The notes under the pieces are model-generated. The model had not been told where the DNA came from. It saw only the letters and a list, made by a program, of their open reading frames with translations, and ran no database searches. From assembly GCF_001613465.1 (NCBI RefSeq), contig NZ_BDCK01000032.1, forward strand, positions 62,001 to 126,000: DNA of 64,000 nt. The letters run 5' to 3'. Source of the DNA: Nocardia niwae NBRC 108934 = DSM 45340 (GTDB lineage Bacteria > Actinomycetota > Actinomycetes > Mycobacteriales > Mycobacteriaceae). The stretch's first letter is position 1; each line of letters begins with the position of its first letter. The position numbers and the translations under genes were made by a program. Positions 25,233 to 34,313 of this stretch are shown here, piece by piece.

Positions 25233-26117
25233 TCAGCCCAGCGCGGCGGCCAGCGCCTGCGCGTTCTTGGTCTGCCACTGAATGTAATCCACGCCGTCGG
25301 GCAGGGTCTCGGTCACCTCGACGATGGAGACGCCCGCGTTCTGCGCGGTGGCGCGCAGGTCTTTGGTGATCTTGTCCTCGGTCTGCACGTTGTAGATCAG
25401 CGCGCGGACCCGCTTGCCGCTGAGTAGGTCCTGGGTGGCCGCGACGGCCGCGGGCGCCGGGTCGGTCTCCTGCTCGATCGCTTCCTGGAACGCGTGCGGA
25501 GTGAGGTCCTCGGCGCCTGCGGCGGCCACGAGGTAGTGCGCGAGGGGTTCGGTCTGCAGCACCGGCGTCTTGGGATGGTCGGCGGCGAGCTTGCCGGTGA
25601 TGTCGGTGACGGCGGCGAGCCGGGCCTTGAACGTCGCGGCGCGCTCGGCATAGGCCGCGGCCTTGCCCGGGTCCAGTTCGGCGAGCTGGGCGGCGATCCG
25701 GTCGGCGACCACGTCGACGGTGCGCACGTCGTACCAGACGTGCTCGTTGTCGTCACTCTGGTCGGCCCGCACGGAGAACGCGTCCACGGTGCGCTTGTTC
25801 GTGCCCGCCACCGCCTTCTCCGCGAACTGGTCGTAGCCGCCGCCGTTGTAGACCACGAGGTCGGCATCGCTGAGCGCGGCCGACTCGACGGCGGAGGTCT
25901 CGTGCGAGTGCGGATCGGCGGACGGATCGGTGATCAAGGACCGGACGGCGGCGTCGGGGCCCGCGACGGCGGCGGCGATATCGCCCCAGACGTCGGTGGA
26001 GGCCACCACGGTGGGCCGTCCGTCGTCGTTCGATCCGCCGCAGGCGGTCAGCGTCAGGGCGGAGACGACGACCCCCACGGTGATGCCTGCGCAGGTTCTC
26101 GCAAATCCGGTTCTCAC
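25233..26117 (-). CDS. znuA: zinc-type ABC transporter substrate-binding lipoprotein
   Basis: A 294-residue cluster 9 solute-binding protein. The signal peptide ends in lipobox LTAC, followed by GGSNDD. Likely metal ligands are the His in PHSHETSAV, the His in EHVWYDV and those around EPLAHYL and TPHAFQ. There is no long His-rich loop, unlike many ZnuA proteins, although the neighbouring ATPase tail carries histidines. The gene starts 33 bases from the Zur-like box and four bases before znuC. Confidence 0.88.
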   Translation of the reverse strand: MRTGFARTCAGITVGVVVSALTLTACGGSNDDGRPTVVASTDVWGDIAAAVAGPDAAVRSLITDPSADPHSHETSAVESAALSDADLVVYNGGGYDQFAEKAVAGTNKRTVDAFSVRADQSDDNEHVWYDVRTVDVVADRIAAQLAELDPGKAAAYAERAATFKARLAAVTDITGKLAADHPKTPVLQTEPLAHYLVAAAGAEDLTPHAFQEAIEQETDPAPAAVAATQDLLSGKRVRALIYNVQTEDKITKDLRATAQNAGVSIVEVTETLPDGVDYIQWQTKNAQALAAALG

Positions 26118-26149
26118 GTGGGGGTACTCCTGGCAGTGCTCTAGATCAT

Positions 26150-26168
26150 AATGGAAATCGTTCCCGTT
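26150..26168. promoter_or_regulatory. Zur-like operator upstream of znuA
   Basis: AATGGAAATCGTTCCCGTT is an imperfect palindrome (AA-GGxAA / TTxCC-TT arms) of the size and style of actinobacterial Zur/Fur boxes, 33 bases upstream of the znuA start. Zinc-loaded Zur would repress here. The motif match is by eye. Confidence 0.5.
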
Positions 26169-26229
26169 AACTCTAGCAGGGGACGTCGACCCGCGGGCCG
26201 AGACGCCCCTGGAAAGAGCGGAATGCGAA

Positions 26230-26261
26230 GGGCCCGGGAACGATTTCTCGTTCGCGGGCCC
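26230..26261 (-). terminator. strong hairpin after the trehalose-phosphatase/GH15 gene
   Basis: GGGCCCGGGAACGA (26230-26243) pairs with TCGTTCGCGGGCCC (26248-26261) with one mismatch and a TTTC loop, starting 19 bases past the stop codon of the minus-strand gene. A classical rho-independent shape without a long T-tract. Confidence 0.65.
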
Positions 26262-26279
26262 TCGGCTGGATGCGCGGTG

Positions 26280-28853
26280 TCAGACCAGCGCGGCCTCCAC
26301 CGGCTGCCCGAGCAGCTGGGCGCAGCGCAACAGGCCGAGATGGCTGTAGGCCTGCGGGTGGTTGCCCAGCGAGCGCTCGGCCACCGGGTCGTACTCCTCG
26401 CTGAGCAGCCCGGTCGGGCCCGCCACGTCGACCAGCTGGGCGAACAGCGCCTCGGCGTCGGAGCGCTTCCCGATCAGCAGGTACGCCTCGACCAGCCATG
26501 CCGCGCACAGGTGGAATCCGCCCTCGCCGCCGGGCAGCCCGTCGTCGTGGTGGTAGCGGTACACCGTCGAGCCGCTGCGCAGCTCGGCTTCGGTCGCCAC
26601 GACGGTCGCCGCGAAGCGCGGGTCGGATGGGTCGATCAGGCCGCTCAAACCGATGTGCAGCGTCGCCGCGTCCAGGTCGGTGCCGTCGTAGGCCGCAGTG
26701 TAGGACTGCACCTCGTCGTTCCAGCCCTTGGCCTTCACCTCGTCGGCGATGGTGTCGCGCAGCACCGACCAGGCCGGATCGACTTCGCGGTCGAACTTCT
26801 GCGCCAGCGTCAGCGCCCGGTCGACGGTCAGCCAGCCCATCACCTTCGAGTACACGTGGTGGCGAGGGTTGCCGCGGATCTCCCAGATGCCGTGGTCGGG
26901 CTCCTGCCAACGCCGCTGCACCGCCGCGACCATGGCGCAGACCAGCTCCCAGTCGGCGTCGGGCAGCACGCCCGCCGGGTCGGTGATGCCGCGCAGCTCC
27001 CTGGCGTGCGCCAGGGTGGCGATGAGGTCGACGATCGGGCCGAAGACGTCCAGCTGCACCTGCATGTTGGCCGCGTTGCCGACGCGCACCGGGCGTGAGC
27101 CCGCGTAGCCGGGCAGCTGGTCGATCGAGGCCTCCGGCGGCAGCGTCTCGCCGTACAGCGTGTACAGCGGGTGCAGGCGCTCGGGGCCGGGCAGCGTCTC
27201 CAGTACCCGGTGCACCCAGCCGAGGTAGTTCTCGGCCTCGGTGAGCGAGCCCAGCGAGACGAGTGCCTGCGCGGTCAGCGCCGCGTCGCGCAGCCAGCAG
27301 TAGCGGTAGTCCCAGTTGCGCACGCCGCCGATGTCCTCGGGCAGCGACGTGGTCGCGGCCGCGAGGATCGAACCGGATGGCGCGTGCACCAGGCCGCGCA
27401 GGGTGAGCGCGGAGCGCTTCATCAGATCCGGCTTGAGCGGGGGCAGCGTGAGCGTCGTGGCCCACTCCGACCAGTACCGCTCCGCCGCCCGCCGCCGCTC
27501 CGTCTCACTGGTCGGAGCCGGATCCAGATCGGCGGTGCCGCAGCGCAACTCCAGCACGACGGGACCCTTGGACGGATCGACCACGGCCCGGGCGGATTCG
27601 TGGGTTCCGTCCGAGACGATCTCCCAGTGCACGCCGGGGGAGCGCAGCACGATCGGGTCGTTGGTGCCGTACACCCGCAGCCCGCCCTCCTGTGCCTCGA
27701 GGTTCACCGGCACCTGGCCGAACTCCGGCCGGGGGGCGAAGGTGATCACGGCCTTCGCGTCGCCGGTGATCACCCGGGTGAGGTCGGTGCGGGTGGGCGC
27801 CACATCGTGCGGCAGGTAGTCGGTGACCTGCAACTTTGCCCAGCGGGTTTCGACGGTCATCGTGCCGTCGACGTAGCGCTGCGAGAGCGGCAGGCCCGGC
27901 CGTTCGGGCTCGATGGTGAAGTGGCCGCCCTGGGGGCCGCCGAGCAGGTGCGCGAACACCGCGGCGGAGTCCGGTTCGGGGTGGCAGAACCACGTCACCG
28001 TGGCATCCGGGGTGAGCAGCGCGACCGAGCGCGGGCTGGCCAGCATGGTCAGCCGCTCGATGCGCGGCGCGCTCGCGCCCGCCAGCCAGGTCCGGCGCTC
28101 CTCCAGCAGGTAGGCCAGCGCGCGGGCCACGGCCTCCGTGCTGTCCACCCGGAACTTGGCCAGGCTCTCGCCGTCGCCGACCTTGATGCCGACATCGGGA
28201 CCCGACAGCACCCGGAACGCCTTCTCGTCGGTGACGTCGTCACCGAAGAACACCGCGGCCGAGGCCCCCGCCTGATGCCGGACGGTGTCCAGAGCGGTGC
28301 CCTTGTCGGTCTGCACCACGGCCAGTTCGATGACCGCCTTGCCCTCGGTGACCTGCACGCCGAACCAGCAGGCCGGGCCGAGCCGGACCTGCGACAGCGC
28401 GCGATGGCCGATCTCCGGGCTGGCGTTGCGCACGTGCAGCGCGACGCTGGCCGGCTTGATCTCCACGGTGACGCCCGGATTGTCCGAGGCGACCTGGTTC
28501 AGGGCGGTCTGCACCTCTTGGAGCAGATGCTTGGCGTCGTTGTCGATCGCGTGCACGAAGCCCACGTCGAATTCCGAGCCGTGGCTGCCGATCAGTTGCA
28601 CCTCGACCGGCAGGCGCGACAGCGCCGCGAGATCTCGCAGCGCGCGGCCGGAGATCACGGCGGCGGTGGTCCCGGTCAGGCCGGCGAGGGCTCGTAACGC
28701 GCTCACCGATTCCCGATGGGGAAAGGCTTTGGCCGGGTCGGACACGATGGGCGCGAGTGTCCCGTCGTAGTCCGATGCGACCAGCAGCCGGGGCACGCGC
28801 GCGACCGTCGACAGTGCACGGCGAAGTTCCAGTGGCAGATCCTGTGCGCTCAC
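26280..28853 (-). CDS. trehalose-6-phosphatase / GH15 glycoside hydrolase fusion
   Basis: An 857-residue bifunctional protein. Residues about 1-255 are a HAD-family trehalose-phosphatase (nucleophile DYDGTLAP, SHGSEFDV, metal site GDDVTDEKAF). Residues about 265-857 are a GH15 domain with VRNWDYRYCWLRDA near the first catalytic acid and LLSEEYDPVAERSLGNHPQA with the second. GH15 members include trehalase and glucoamylase-like enzymes, so one chain could make and degrade trehalose or recycle a glucan. No synthase (otsA) is nearby. GTG 28853 is preceded by TAGGTT at a leaderless-type distance. OtsB1-type fusions are known in actinobacteria. Confidence 0.88.
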   Translation of the reverse strand: MSAQDLPLELRRALSTVARVPRLLVASDYDGTLAPIVSDPAKAFPHRESVSALRALAGLTGTTAAVISGRALRDLAALSRLPVEVQLIGSHGSEFDVGFVHAIDNDAKHLLQEVQTALNQVASDNPGVTVEIKPASVALHVRNASPEIGHRALSQVRLGPACWFGVQVTEGKAVIELAVVQTDKGTALDTVRHQAGASAAVFFGDDVTDEKAFRVLSGPDVGIKVGDGESLAKFRVDSTEAVARALAYLLEERRTWLAGASAPRIERLTMLASPRSVALLTPDATVTWFCHPEPDSAAVFAHLLGGPQGGHFTIEPERPGLPLSQRYVDGTMTVETRWAKLQVTDYLPHDVAPTRTDLTRVITGDAKAVITFAPRPEFGQVPVNLEAQEGGLRVYGTNDPIVLRSPGVHWEIVSDGTHESARAVVDPSKGPVVLELRCGTADLDPAPTSETERRRAAERYWSEWATTLTLPPLKPDLMKRSALTLRGLVHAPSGSILAAATTSLPEDIGGVRNWDYRYCWLRDAALTAQALVSLGSLTEAENYLGWVHRVLETLPGPERLHPLYTLYGETLPPEASIDQLPGYAGSRPVRVGNAANMQVQLDVFGPIVDLIATLAHARELRGITDPAGVLPDADWELVCAMVAAVQRRWQEPDHGIWEIRGNPRHHVYSKVMGWLTVDRALTLAQKFDREVDPAWSVLRDTIADEVKAKGWNDEVQSYTAAYDGTDLDAATLHIGLSGLIDPSDPRFAATVVATEAELRSGSTVYRYHHDDGLPGGEGGFHLCAAWLVEAYLLIGKRSDAEALFAQLVDVAGPTGLLSEEYDPVAERSLGNHPQAYSHLGLLRCAQLLGQPVEAALV

Positions 28854-29110
28854 GCATCCAACCTAGTGATCGGAGGAGTTTTTTCAGGGGGCGGGCAAAA
28901 CAATACTGGGTTGAATTTGCCGCACAGCAACACACCGGTCCGCGTGCGCACCATAACGCACGAGCTGAACCGGTGTCCGGTAGATCTGCCCAGCTGACGC
29001 CAACGGGATCCGAATAGGTGAGCTTCGTCGCAGCACAGGGGCCATCCGAGCCCGGCGCGGTGACCGGGCGCCGAAATCGCTCGCGGTGCGCTGAGAGATC
29101 CGCCTAGAGC

Positions 29111-29761
29111 TTACTGGTTGCGCTCGCCCAGCAGCAGGTCGACGGTCAGTTCCAGGCGTTCGGTGACGTCGGTGGCCGACGCGCGCCGGGTCAGCCAGGC
29201 GACCAGATTCGACAGCCACACGTCGCTGATCACGCGGGCGATGGCCAGCTGGCGCTCGGTGGGCTCACCGTCGTTCATGGCGCGGGCGAAGACGCGATCC
29301 ATCACCTTGCCGACGCGGTCCACCTCGGCGGCGGCCGAGGCGTCGGCGAACATGAACGCCCTGGTCATGGCCTCGGTGAGGAGCGGGTCGCGCTGCATCA
29401 TCCGGGTGATCTGGGTGAGCAGCAGATGCATGCGCTCCTGGGGAGACTGCCCGGCAAGCGGCTTGCGTTTGCCCTCGATCTGCTCGAACTCGCGCGACAG
29501 CGCCGAGACCAGCAGGTGCACCTTCGACGGAAAGTAGCGGTACAGCGTGCCGACGGCGACGTCGGCGCGTTCGGCCACCGCGCGCATCTGGACCGCGTCG
29601 TAACCGCCCTTGGACGCGAGCGCCAAGGTCGCGTCCAGGATCCGCTTGCGTCGTTCGCGCTGCGCCGCCGAGCTCAGCTCGTCCTCGCTGAGCGTGGTGA
29701 CCGTGGCCGCGGGCCGGGCCGCGCTCGGGTCGGCTGGCTGCGATCGGGACGGACTGGCCAT
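29111..29761 (-). CDS. kstR: KstR, TetR-type repressor of cholesterol catabolism
   Basis: A 216-residue TetR regulator. The helix-turn-helix contains GGYDAVQMRAVAERADVAVG and TLYRYFPSKVHLL, and a disordered Ser/Pro/Ala N-terminus precedes it. Assignment to KstR rests on its divergent pairing with fadE34 (as Rv3574/Rv3573c), on the perfect KstR palindrome between them, and on the steroid genes around it. KstR is released from DNA by CoA thioesters of cholesterol side-chain or ring intermediates (established for M. tuberculosis). Confidence 0.93.
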   Translation of the reverse strand: MASPSRSQPADPSAARPAATVTTLSEDELSSAAQRERRKRILDATLALASKGGYDAVQMRAVAERADVAVGTLYRYFPSKVHLLVSALSREFEQIEGKRKPLAGQSPQERMHLLLTQITRMMQRDPLLTEAMTRAFMFADASAAAEVDRVGKVMDRVFARAMNDGEPTERQLAIARVISDVWLSNLVAWLTRRASATDVTERLELTVDLLLGERNQ

Positions 29762-29857
29762 TGATGAAAGTCCTTTCCGGAAACGTCGTTTCGTCGGCTG
29801 CGTGCGCGCTGTGGCCGCGGCGGTGATGGTCTCTTGACTTCCGCCCGGCTAGGATAT

Positions 29858-29871
29858 TAGAACATGTTCTA
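29858..29871. promoter_or_regulatory. KstR operator (perfect)
   Basis: TAGAACATGTTCTA is a perfect 14-base palindrome matching the known KstR motif (TAGAAC-N2-GTTCTA). It lies 97 bases upstream of kstR and 36 bases upstream of fadE34, so it should control both. No other box was found before ltp2, implying one long side-chain operon. Confidence 0.9.
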
Positions 29872-29906
29872 GGTGTGGGAGTCACGCCGGAAAGGCGGTA
29901 TGGAGT

Positions 29907-32060
29907 GTGACCATCGCCACCACTGACGAGCATAAAGCCGTCCAGGAGTCGATGCGCGGATGGGCGGCGTCGGTCCGTCCAATTGCAACAATGCGGACCG
30001 GTGCGGCCGACTTCTGGCGCGCCTACTGGCCCGCGCTGGCCGAGATCGGGATCTTCCGGGTCGCGGTGGCCGAGGACGCGGGCGGTGCGGGCGGGTCGGT
30101 CGCCGATCTGGCGGTGCTGGTGGAGCAGGCGGCGCACGACCTGGTCGGCGGCCCCGTGCTCGCAACGGCTTTGGCCAATCTGATCACCGCCGGGCAGCTC
30201 GACGAGGACCTGCCGTGCGGGGTCGCGCTCGACTTCGTCGTCGGCTCGACGGTGAGCGTACCCGCCGCAAGCGATGGCGTGTTGCTCACGGGTACCTGGG
30301 ATTCCGTGCTCGGCGCCGCCCCGGGAACCGCCGTGCTGCTGCCGATCGACCACCCCCGGGGGCAGCGCTGGTGTCTGGTGTCACCCGATGCCGCCGGCCT
30401 GCGGGTGGAGGCGCTCGCGCCACTGGACCCGAGCACGCCGCTGGCGCGGGTGCACTGCGCCGACCTGCGCGTGCCCGCCGAACGCGTCTTCGTCGCGCCG
30501 CACGCCGCAGGGGATCTGCTCGTCGCGCTGGTCGTCGCCGAACTGTCCGGCCTCGCGGGCTGGTGCCTGGAGACCGCGGTCGAGTACGCCAAGGTGCGCG
30601 AGCAGTTCGGCCGCAAGATCGGTTCGTTCCAAGCGGTCAAGCACATCTGCGCCTGGATGCTGTGCCGCACCGAACTCATCCGCGCCGTGGCGGCCGATAC
30701 CGCCGCCGCCGTGGACGACGGCGGCGGCGAGCTGCCGATCGCCGCCGCCATCGCGGCCGCGATCGCCCTGGACGCCGCGGTCGAGACCGCCAAGGACTGC
30801 ATCCAGGTGCTCGGCGGTATCGGCTTCACCTGGGAACACGACGCGCACCTGTATCTGCGCCGGGCGACGGCGCTGCGCCAGCTGCTCGGCGGTTCGGCGC
30901 GCTGGCGGGCCAGGGTCACCGAGCTGACTCGCCGGGGCCTGCGGCGCACCACCGGCGCCGACCGGGTCTTCGCCGAGGAGGGCGTGGCCGCCGTGAACGG
31001 CGACAGCGCCCACGAGCTGGCGGCCGAAGTCGCGCGGATCGCGGCACTGCCCGCCGAGCGGCAGCGCGCCGCGCTGGTCGAGGCAGGCCTGGTCATGCCG
31101 CACTGGCCGCGGCCCTACGGGCGCGCCGCGGACCCGATGACCGGCCTGATGATCTCCGAGGAACTGCGCCGCGCCGGGCTCACCGCGCCGGACCTGGCGA
31201 TCGGCGGCTGGGCGATCCCGACGCTGTTGCAGCACGGGACGCCGGAGCAGATCGAACGCTTCGCCTGGCCGACCTTGCACGGCGAGGTGGTCTGGTGCCA
31301 GCTGTTCAGCGAGCCGGAAGCGGGCTCCGACCTGGCAGCGCTGCGCACCACCGCGAAGAAGGCGGACGGCGGCTGGGTGCTGCGCGGTCAGAAGGTGTGG
31401 ACTTCGCTGGGCGACAAAGCGAATTGGGCGATCTGCCTGGCGCGCACCGATCCGGACGCGCCCAAACACCGGGGCATCACGTACTTCTTGGTCGACATGC
31501 GCAGCGCCGGACTCGAGGTGCGCCCGCTGGTGCAGATCACCGGGGAGGCGCGTTTCAGTGAGGTCTTCCTCGACGACGTGTTCGTCCCGGACGACTGCGT
31601 GGTCGGCGCGCTGAACAATGGATGGAAGATCGCCCGTTCCACCCTCTCCACGGAGCGGGTGGCGATGGGCGGCAATGGCATCGGGCCCGTGCTCGAAGAG
31701 CTGATCGCGAAATCACCCGCCGCAGGGCCCGGCGCGGAACTGGTGAACGACCGGCTGGGCGGCTTCGTCGCGGAGGCGATCGCCGGCCTGCTGCTCGAGC
31801 AACGAGCCGCGGTGAAGATGCTGGCGGGAGGGGATCCCGGCGCGCAGAGCAGCGTGCGCAAGCTGGTCGGCGTGCGCCACCGCCAGGCGGTCGCCGAATT
31901 CGCCGCGGAGGCGGCGGGCCCGCTCGGCGCGCAGGACTCCGAGGTGACCAAGGAGTTCCTGCTCACGCGCTGTCTGTCGATCGCGGGCGGCACCGAGCAG
32001 ATCCTGCTCACCGTGGCCGGTGAACGGATTCTCGGACTGCCCCGTGACGCGGACAACTAG
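29907..32060 (+). CDS. fadE34: FadE34 (ChsE3-type) steroid side-chain acyl-CoA dehydrogenase
   Basis: A 717-residue protein made of two fused acyl-CoA dehydrogenase units. The N-terminal half (1-340) lacks clear active-site motifs apart from the C-terminal helix segment IQVLGGIGFTWEHDAHLYLRR; the second half (from about 370) has the FAD/substrate motifs LFSEPEAGSDLA and KVWTSLGDKA. FadE34 (Rv3573c) dehydrogenates five-carbon steroid side-chain CoA esters. Position beside kstR agrees. GTG 29907 is used; the stop codon is 25 bases from fadE28. Confidence 0.92.
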   Translation: MTIATTDEHKAVQESMRGWAASVRPIATMRTGAADFWRAYWPALAEIGIFRVAVAEDAGGAGGSVADLAVLVEQAAHDLVGGPVLATALANLITAGQLDEDLPCGVALDFVVGSTVSVPAASDGVLLTGTWDSVLGAAPGTAVLLPIDHPRGQRWCLVSPDAAGLRVEALAPLDPSTPLARVHCADLRVPAERVFVAPHAAGDLLVALVVAELSGLAGWCLETAVEYAKVREQFGRKIGSFQAVKHICAWMLCRTELIRAVAADTAAAVDDGGGELPIAAAIAAAIALDAAVETAKDCIQVLGGIGFTWEHDAHLYLRRATALRQLLGGSARWRARVTELTRRGLRRTTGADRVFAEEGVAAVNGDSAHELAAEVARIAALPAERQRAALVEAGLVMPHWPRPYGRAADPMTGLMISEELRRAGLTAPDLAIGGWAIPTLLQHGTPEQIERFAWPTLHGEVVWCQLFSEPEAGSDLAALRTTAKKADGGWVLRGQKVWTSLGDKANWAICLARTDPDAPKHRGITYFLVDMRSAGLEVRPLVQITGEARFSEVFLDDVFVPDDCVVGALNNGWKIARSTLSTERVAMGGNGIGPVLEELIAKSPAAGPGAELVNDRLGGFVAEAIAGLLLEQRAAVKMLAGGDPGAQSSVRKLVGVRHRQAVAEFAAEAAGPLGAQDSEVTKEFLLTRCLSIAGGTEQILLTVAGERILGLPRDADN

Positions 32061-32085
32061 CCCTACAGTCGATCGGGAGACAAGC

Positions 32086-33150
32086 GTGGACTTCACCAGG
32101 GACGAGGGCCAGGACGCGGTGGCCGAGGTCGTCGTGAGCTTGCTGGAGCGCGAACCGGCGCGCGACATGAGGTTGTGGCCGAAGCTGGCCGACTCCGGCC
32201 TGCTCGTCGTCGCGCTGCCGGAGCGGTACGGCGGAGACGGGATGGGGTTGCTGGAGGTTTCGGCGCTGCTCACCGAGCTGGCCACCGACGCAGTGGCGGT
32301 GCCCGCGCTGCCGACGCTGGGCTTCGGCGTGCTGCCGGTGGTCGCCTGCGCGCCGGAGCGCGTGCAGGAGCTCGTGTTGCCCGGCGTGGCCGAAGGCGCC
32401 GTGCTCACCGCGGCGCTGAGCGAACCGGCGGCACCTTTCACCGTCAAGCCGGAGACGACCGCGATCGTCGACGGCGGCACGGTGCGCGTCACGGGCCACA
32501 AGGTGGCCGTGCCGTACGCCGAGGAGGCGAGCTGGCTGCTGGTACCGACCAACGCGGGCATCGCGGTCGTGGACGCCCAGGCCGACGGGCTCACCCGCAC
32601 GCCGACGCCGGTCTCCGGTGGCATCCCGGAGTACACGGTCCGGCTGGACCAGGTGGAGATCCCCGCCGACCAGCTGTGGCCGGTCGGGCTCGCCGACCTG
32701 CACCGGCTGGCGCTCGCCTCCATCGGTTCAGTAGCCGATGGATTGCTCAAGGGTGCGATCACGCTCACCGCAGAGCATCTGCGCACCCGGCACCAGTTCG
32801 GCAGGCCGCTGGCGGAATTCCAGGCGGTGGCCCAGCAGATCGCGGATCTGTACGTCGTCTCGCGGACCTTGCACGTCGCCGCGGTCTCCGCGAACTGGGC
32901 TCTGGCCCAGGACGATTCGAGCCAGGAGCATCGCGAGCGCACCGACGACGACCTGGAGATCCTGGCCTACACGGTCGCCGGGGAATTGCCCGCAGCCATG
33001 CAGAAGTGCCATCACCTGCACGGCGGACTCGGCGTCGACGTGACCCACCCGATGCACCGCTACTACTCACAAGCCAAGGACATCGCTCGCTGGCTCGGCG
33101 GCGCGTCGTTCCGGCTCGACCGATTGGGGGCCAGATGTTCATCGACCTGA
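32086..33150 (+). CDS. fadE28: FadE28 (ChsE2), acyl-CoA dehydrogenase subunit
   Basis: A 354-residue acyl-CoA dehydrogenase subunit with degenerate FAD-binding motifs and the C-terminal helix CHHLHGGLGVDVTHPMHRYY. It pairs with FadE29 as the ChsE1-ChsE2 heterotetramer that dehydrogenates the three-carbon side chain of the steroid 22-oyl CoA ester (established for Rv3543c/Rv3544c). GTG 32086 has GGGAGA six bases upstream; a longer frame to 32020 lies inside fadE34. It overlaps fadE29 by 16 bases, fitting stoichiometric synthesis. Confidence 0.92.
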   Translation: MDFTRDEGQDAVAEVVVSLLEREPARDMRLWPKLADSGLLVVALPERYGGDGMGLLEVSALLTELATDAVAVPALPTLGFGVLPVVACAPERVQELVLPGVAEGAVLTAALSEPAAPFTVKPETTAIVDGGTVRVTGHKVAVPYAEEASWLLVPTNAGIAVVDAQADGLTRTPTPVSGGIPEYTVRLDQVEIPADQLWPVGLADLHRLALASIGSVADGLLKGAITLTAEHLRTRHQFGRPLAEFQAVAQQIADLYVVSRTLHVAAVSANWALAQDDSSQEHRERTDDDLEILAYTVAGELPAAMQKCHHLHGGLGVDVTHPMHRYYSQAKDIARWLGGASFRLDRLGARCSST

Positions 33151-34295
33151 CCATCGAGCAACGCCGGTTGCGCGACGAACTGCGCGCCTACTTCGCCGAT
33201 CTCGTGACTCCCGAGGAGGAGGCCGAGATGGCGGTGAACCGGCACGGCGACGCGTACCGCGCTGTGGTGCGCCGGATGGGCCGCGACGGCTGGCTCGGCG
33301 TCGGCTGGCCCAAGGAATACGGTGGCCAGGGCTTCGGGCCGGTCGAGCAGCAGATCTTCTTCAACGAGGCGGTCCGGGCCGACGTCCCGCTGCCGCTGGT
33401 GACGCTGCTGACCGTCGGCCCTACCTTGCAGCAGTTCGGCACCGACGAGCAGAAGCAGCGGTTTCTGCCCGGAATCCTCTCCGGGGACGTCCATTTCGCG
33501 ATCGGCTACTCCGAGCCGGACGCGGGCACCGATCTGGCCGCACTGCGCACCTCGGCGGTGCGCGACGATTCCGGGGACTGGATCGTCAACGGCCAGAAGA
33601 TCTTCACCACGGGCGCGCACGAGGCCGACTTCGTCTGGCTGGCCTGCCGCACCGGCTCGACCGAATCGCGCCACCGCGGCATCACGATCCTGATCGTGGA
33701 CACCACCGATCCAGGCTACTCGTGGACGCCGATCATCACCTGCGACGGCGCCCACCACACCAACGCGACCTATTTCGACAACGTGCGCGTCCCGGCGAAC
33801 ATGCTGGTCGGCGAGGAGAACCGGGGCTGGAAGCTGATTACGACGCAGCTCAACCACGAGCGGGTGAGCCTGGGTCCGTCCGGCAAGATCGAACAGCTCT
33901 ACGACCGGGTGCGCGACTGGGCGCAGCCACGCGGCGTGCTCGCCGAACTGGACGTGCGCCGGGCGCTGGGCCGCATCCACGCCATGGTGCGGCTGAACGA
34001 GCTGTTGAACTGGCAGGTGGCCGCGACCGCGGACGGCGACCAGGCCCAGGTGATCGCCGACGCGTCCGCCACCAAGGTCTACTCCACCGAATCGCTCCAG
34101 GAGGCGGGCAGGCTCGCCGAGGAGATCATCGGCCGCTACGGCGACCCGGCCGACCCGGCCACCGGCGAGCTGCTGACCTGGCTGGACCGCAGGACAAAAC
34201 AGAACCTCGTGGTCACCTTCGGCGGCGGCGTCAACGAGGTGATGCGCGAGCTGGTCGCCTCGTCCGGACTGCGGCTGCCACGAGTACCCCGATAA
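33135..34295 (+). CDS. fadE29: FadE29 (ChsE1), acyl-CoA dehydrogenase subunit
   Basis: A 386-residue acyl-CoA dehydrogenase with intact motifs: IGYSEPDAGTDLA, KIFTTGAHEADFVWL, and the C-terminal TKQNLVVTFGGGVNEVMRE. It contributes FAD contacts and the catalytic base in the ChsE1-ChsE2 heterotetramer. ATG 33135 lies inside the 3' end of fadE28. The order fadE28-fadE29-chsH2-chsH1-ltp2 equals Rv3544c-Rv3540c. Confidence 0.93.
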   Translation: MFIDLTIEQRRLRDELRAYFADLVTPEEEAEMAVNRHGDAYRAVVRRMGRDGWLGVGWPKEYGGQGFGPVEQQIFFNEAVRADVPLPLVTLLTVGPTLQQFGTDEQKQRFLPGILSGDVHFAIGYSEPDAGTDLAALRTSAVRDDSGDWIVNGQKIFTTGAHEADFVWLACRTGSTESRHRGITILIVDTTDPGYSWTPIITCDGAHHTNATYFDNVRVPANMLVGEENRGWKLITTQLNHERVSLGPSGKIEQLYDRVRDWAQPRGVLAELDVRRALGRIHAMVRLNELLNWQVAATADGDQAQVIADASATKVYSTESLQEAGRLAEEIIGRYGDPADPATGELLTWLDRRTKQNLVVTFGGGVNEVMRELVASSGLRLPRVPR

Positions 34296-34313
34296 CGAGT
34301 GAAGGAGCCGCGC

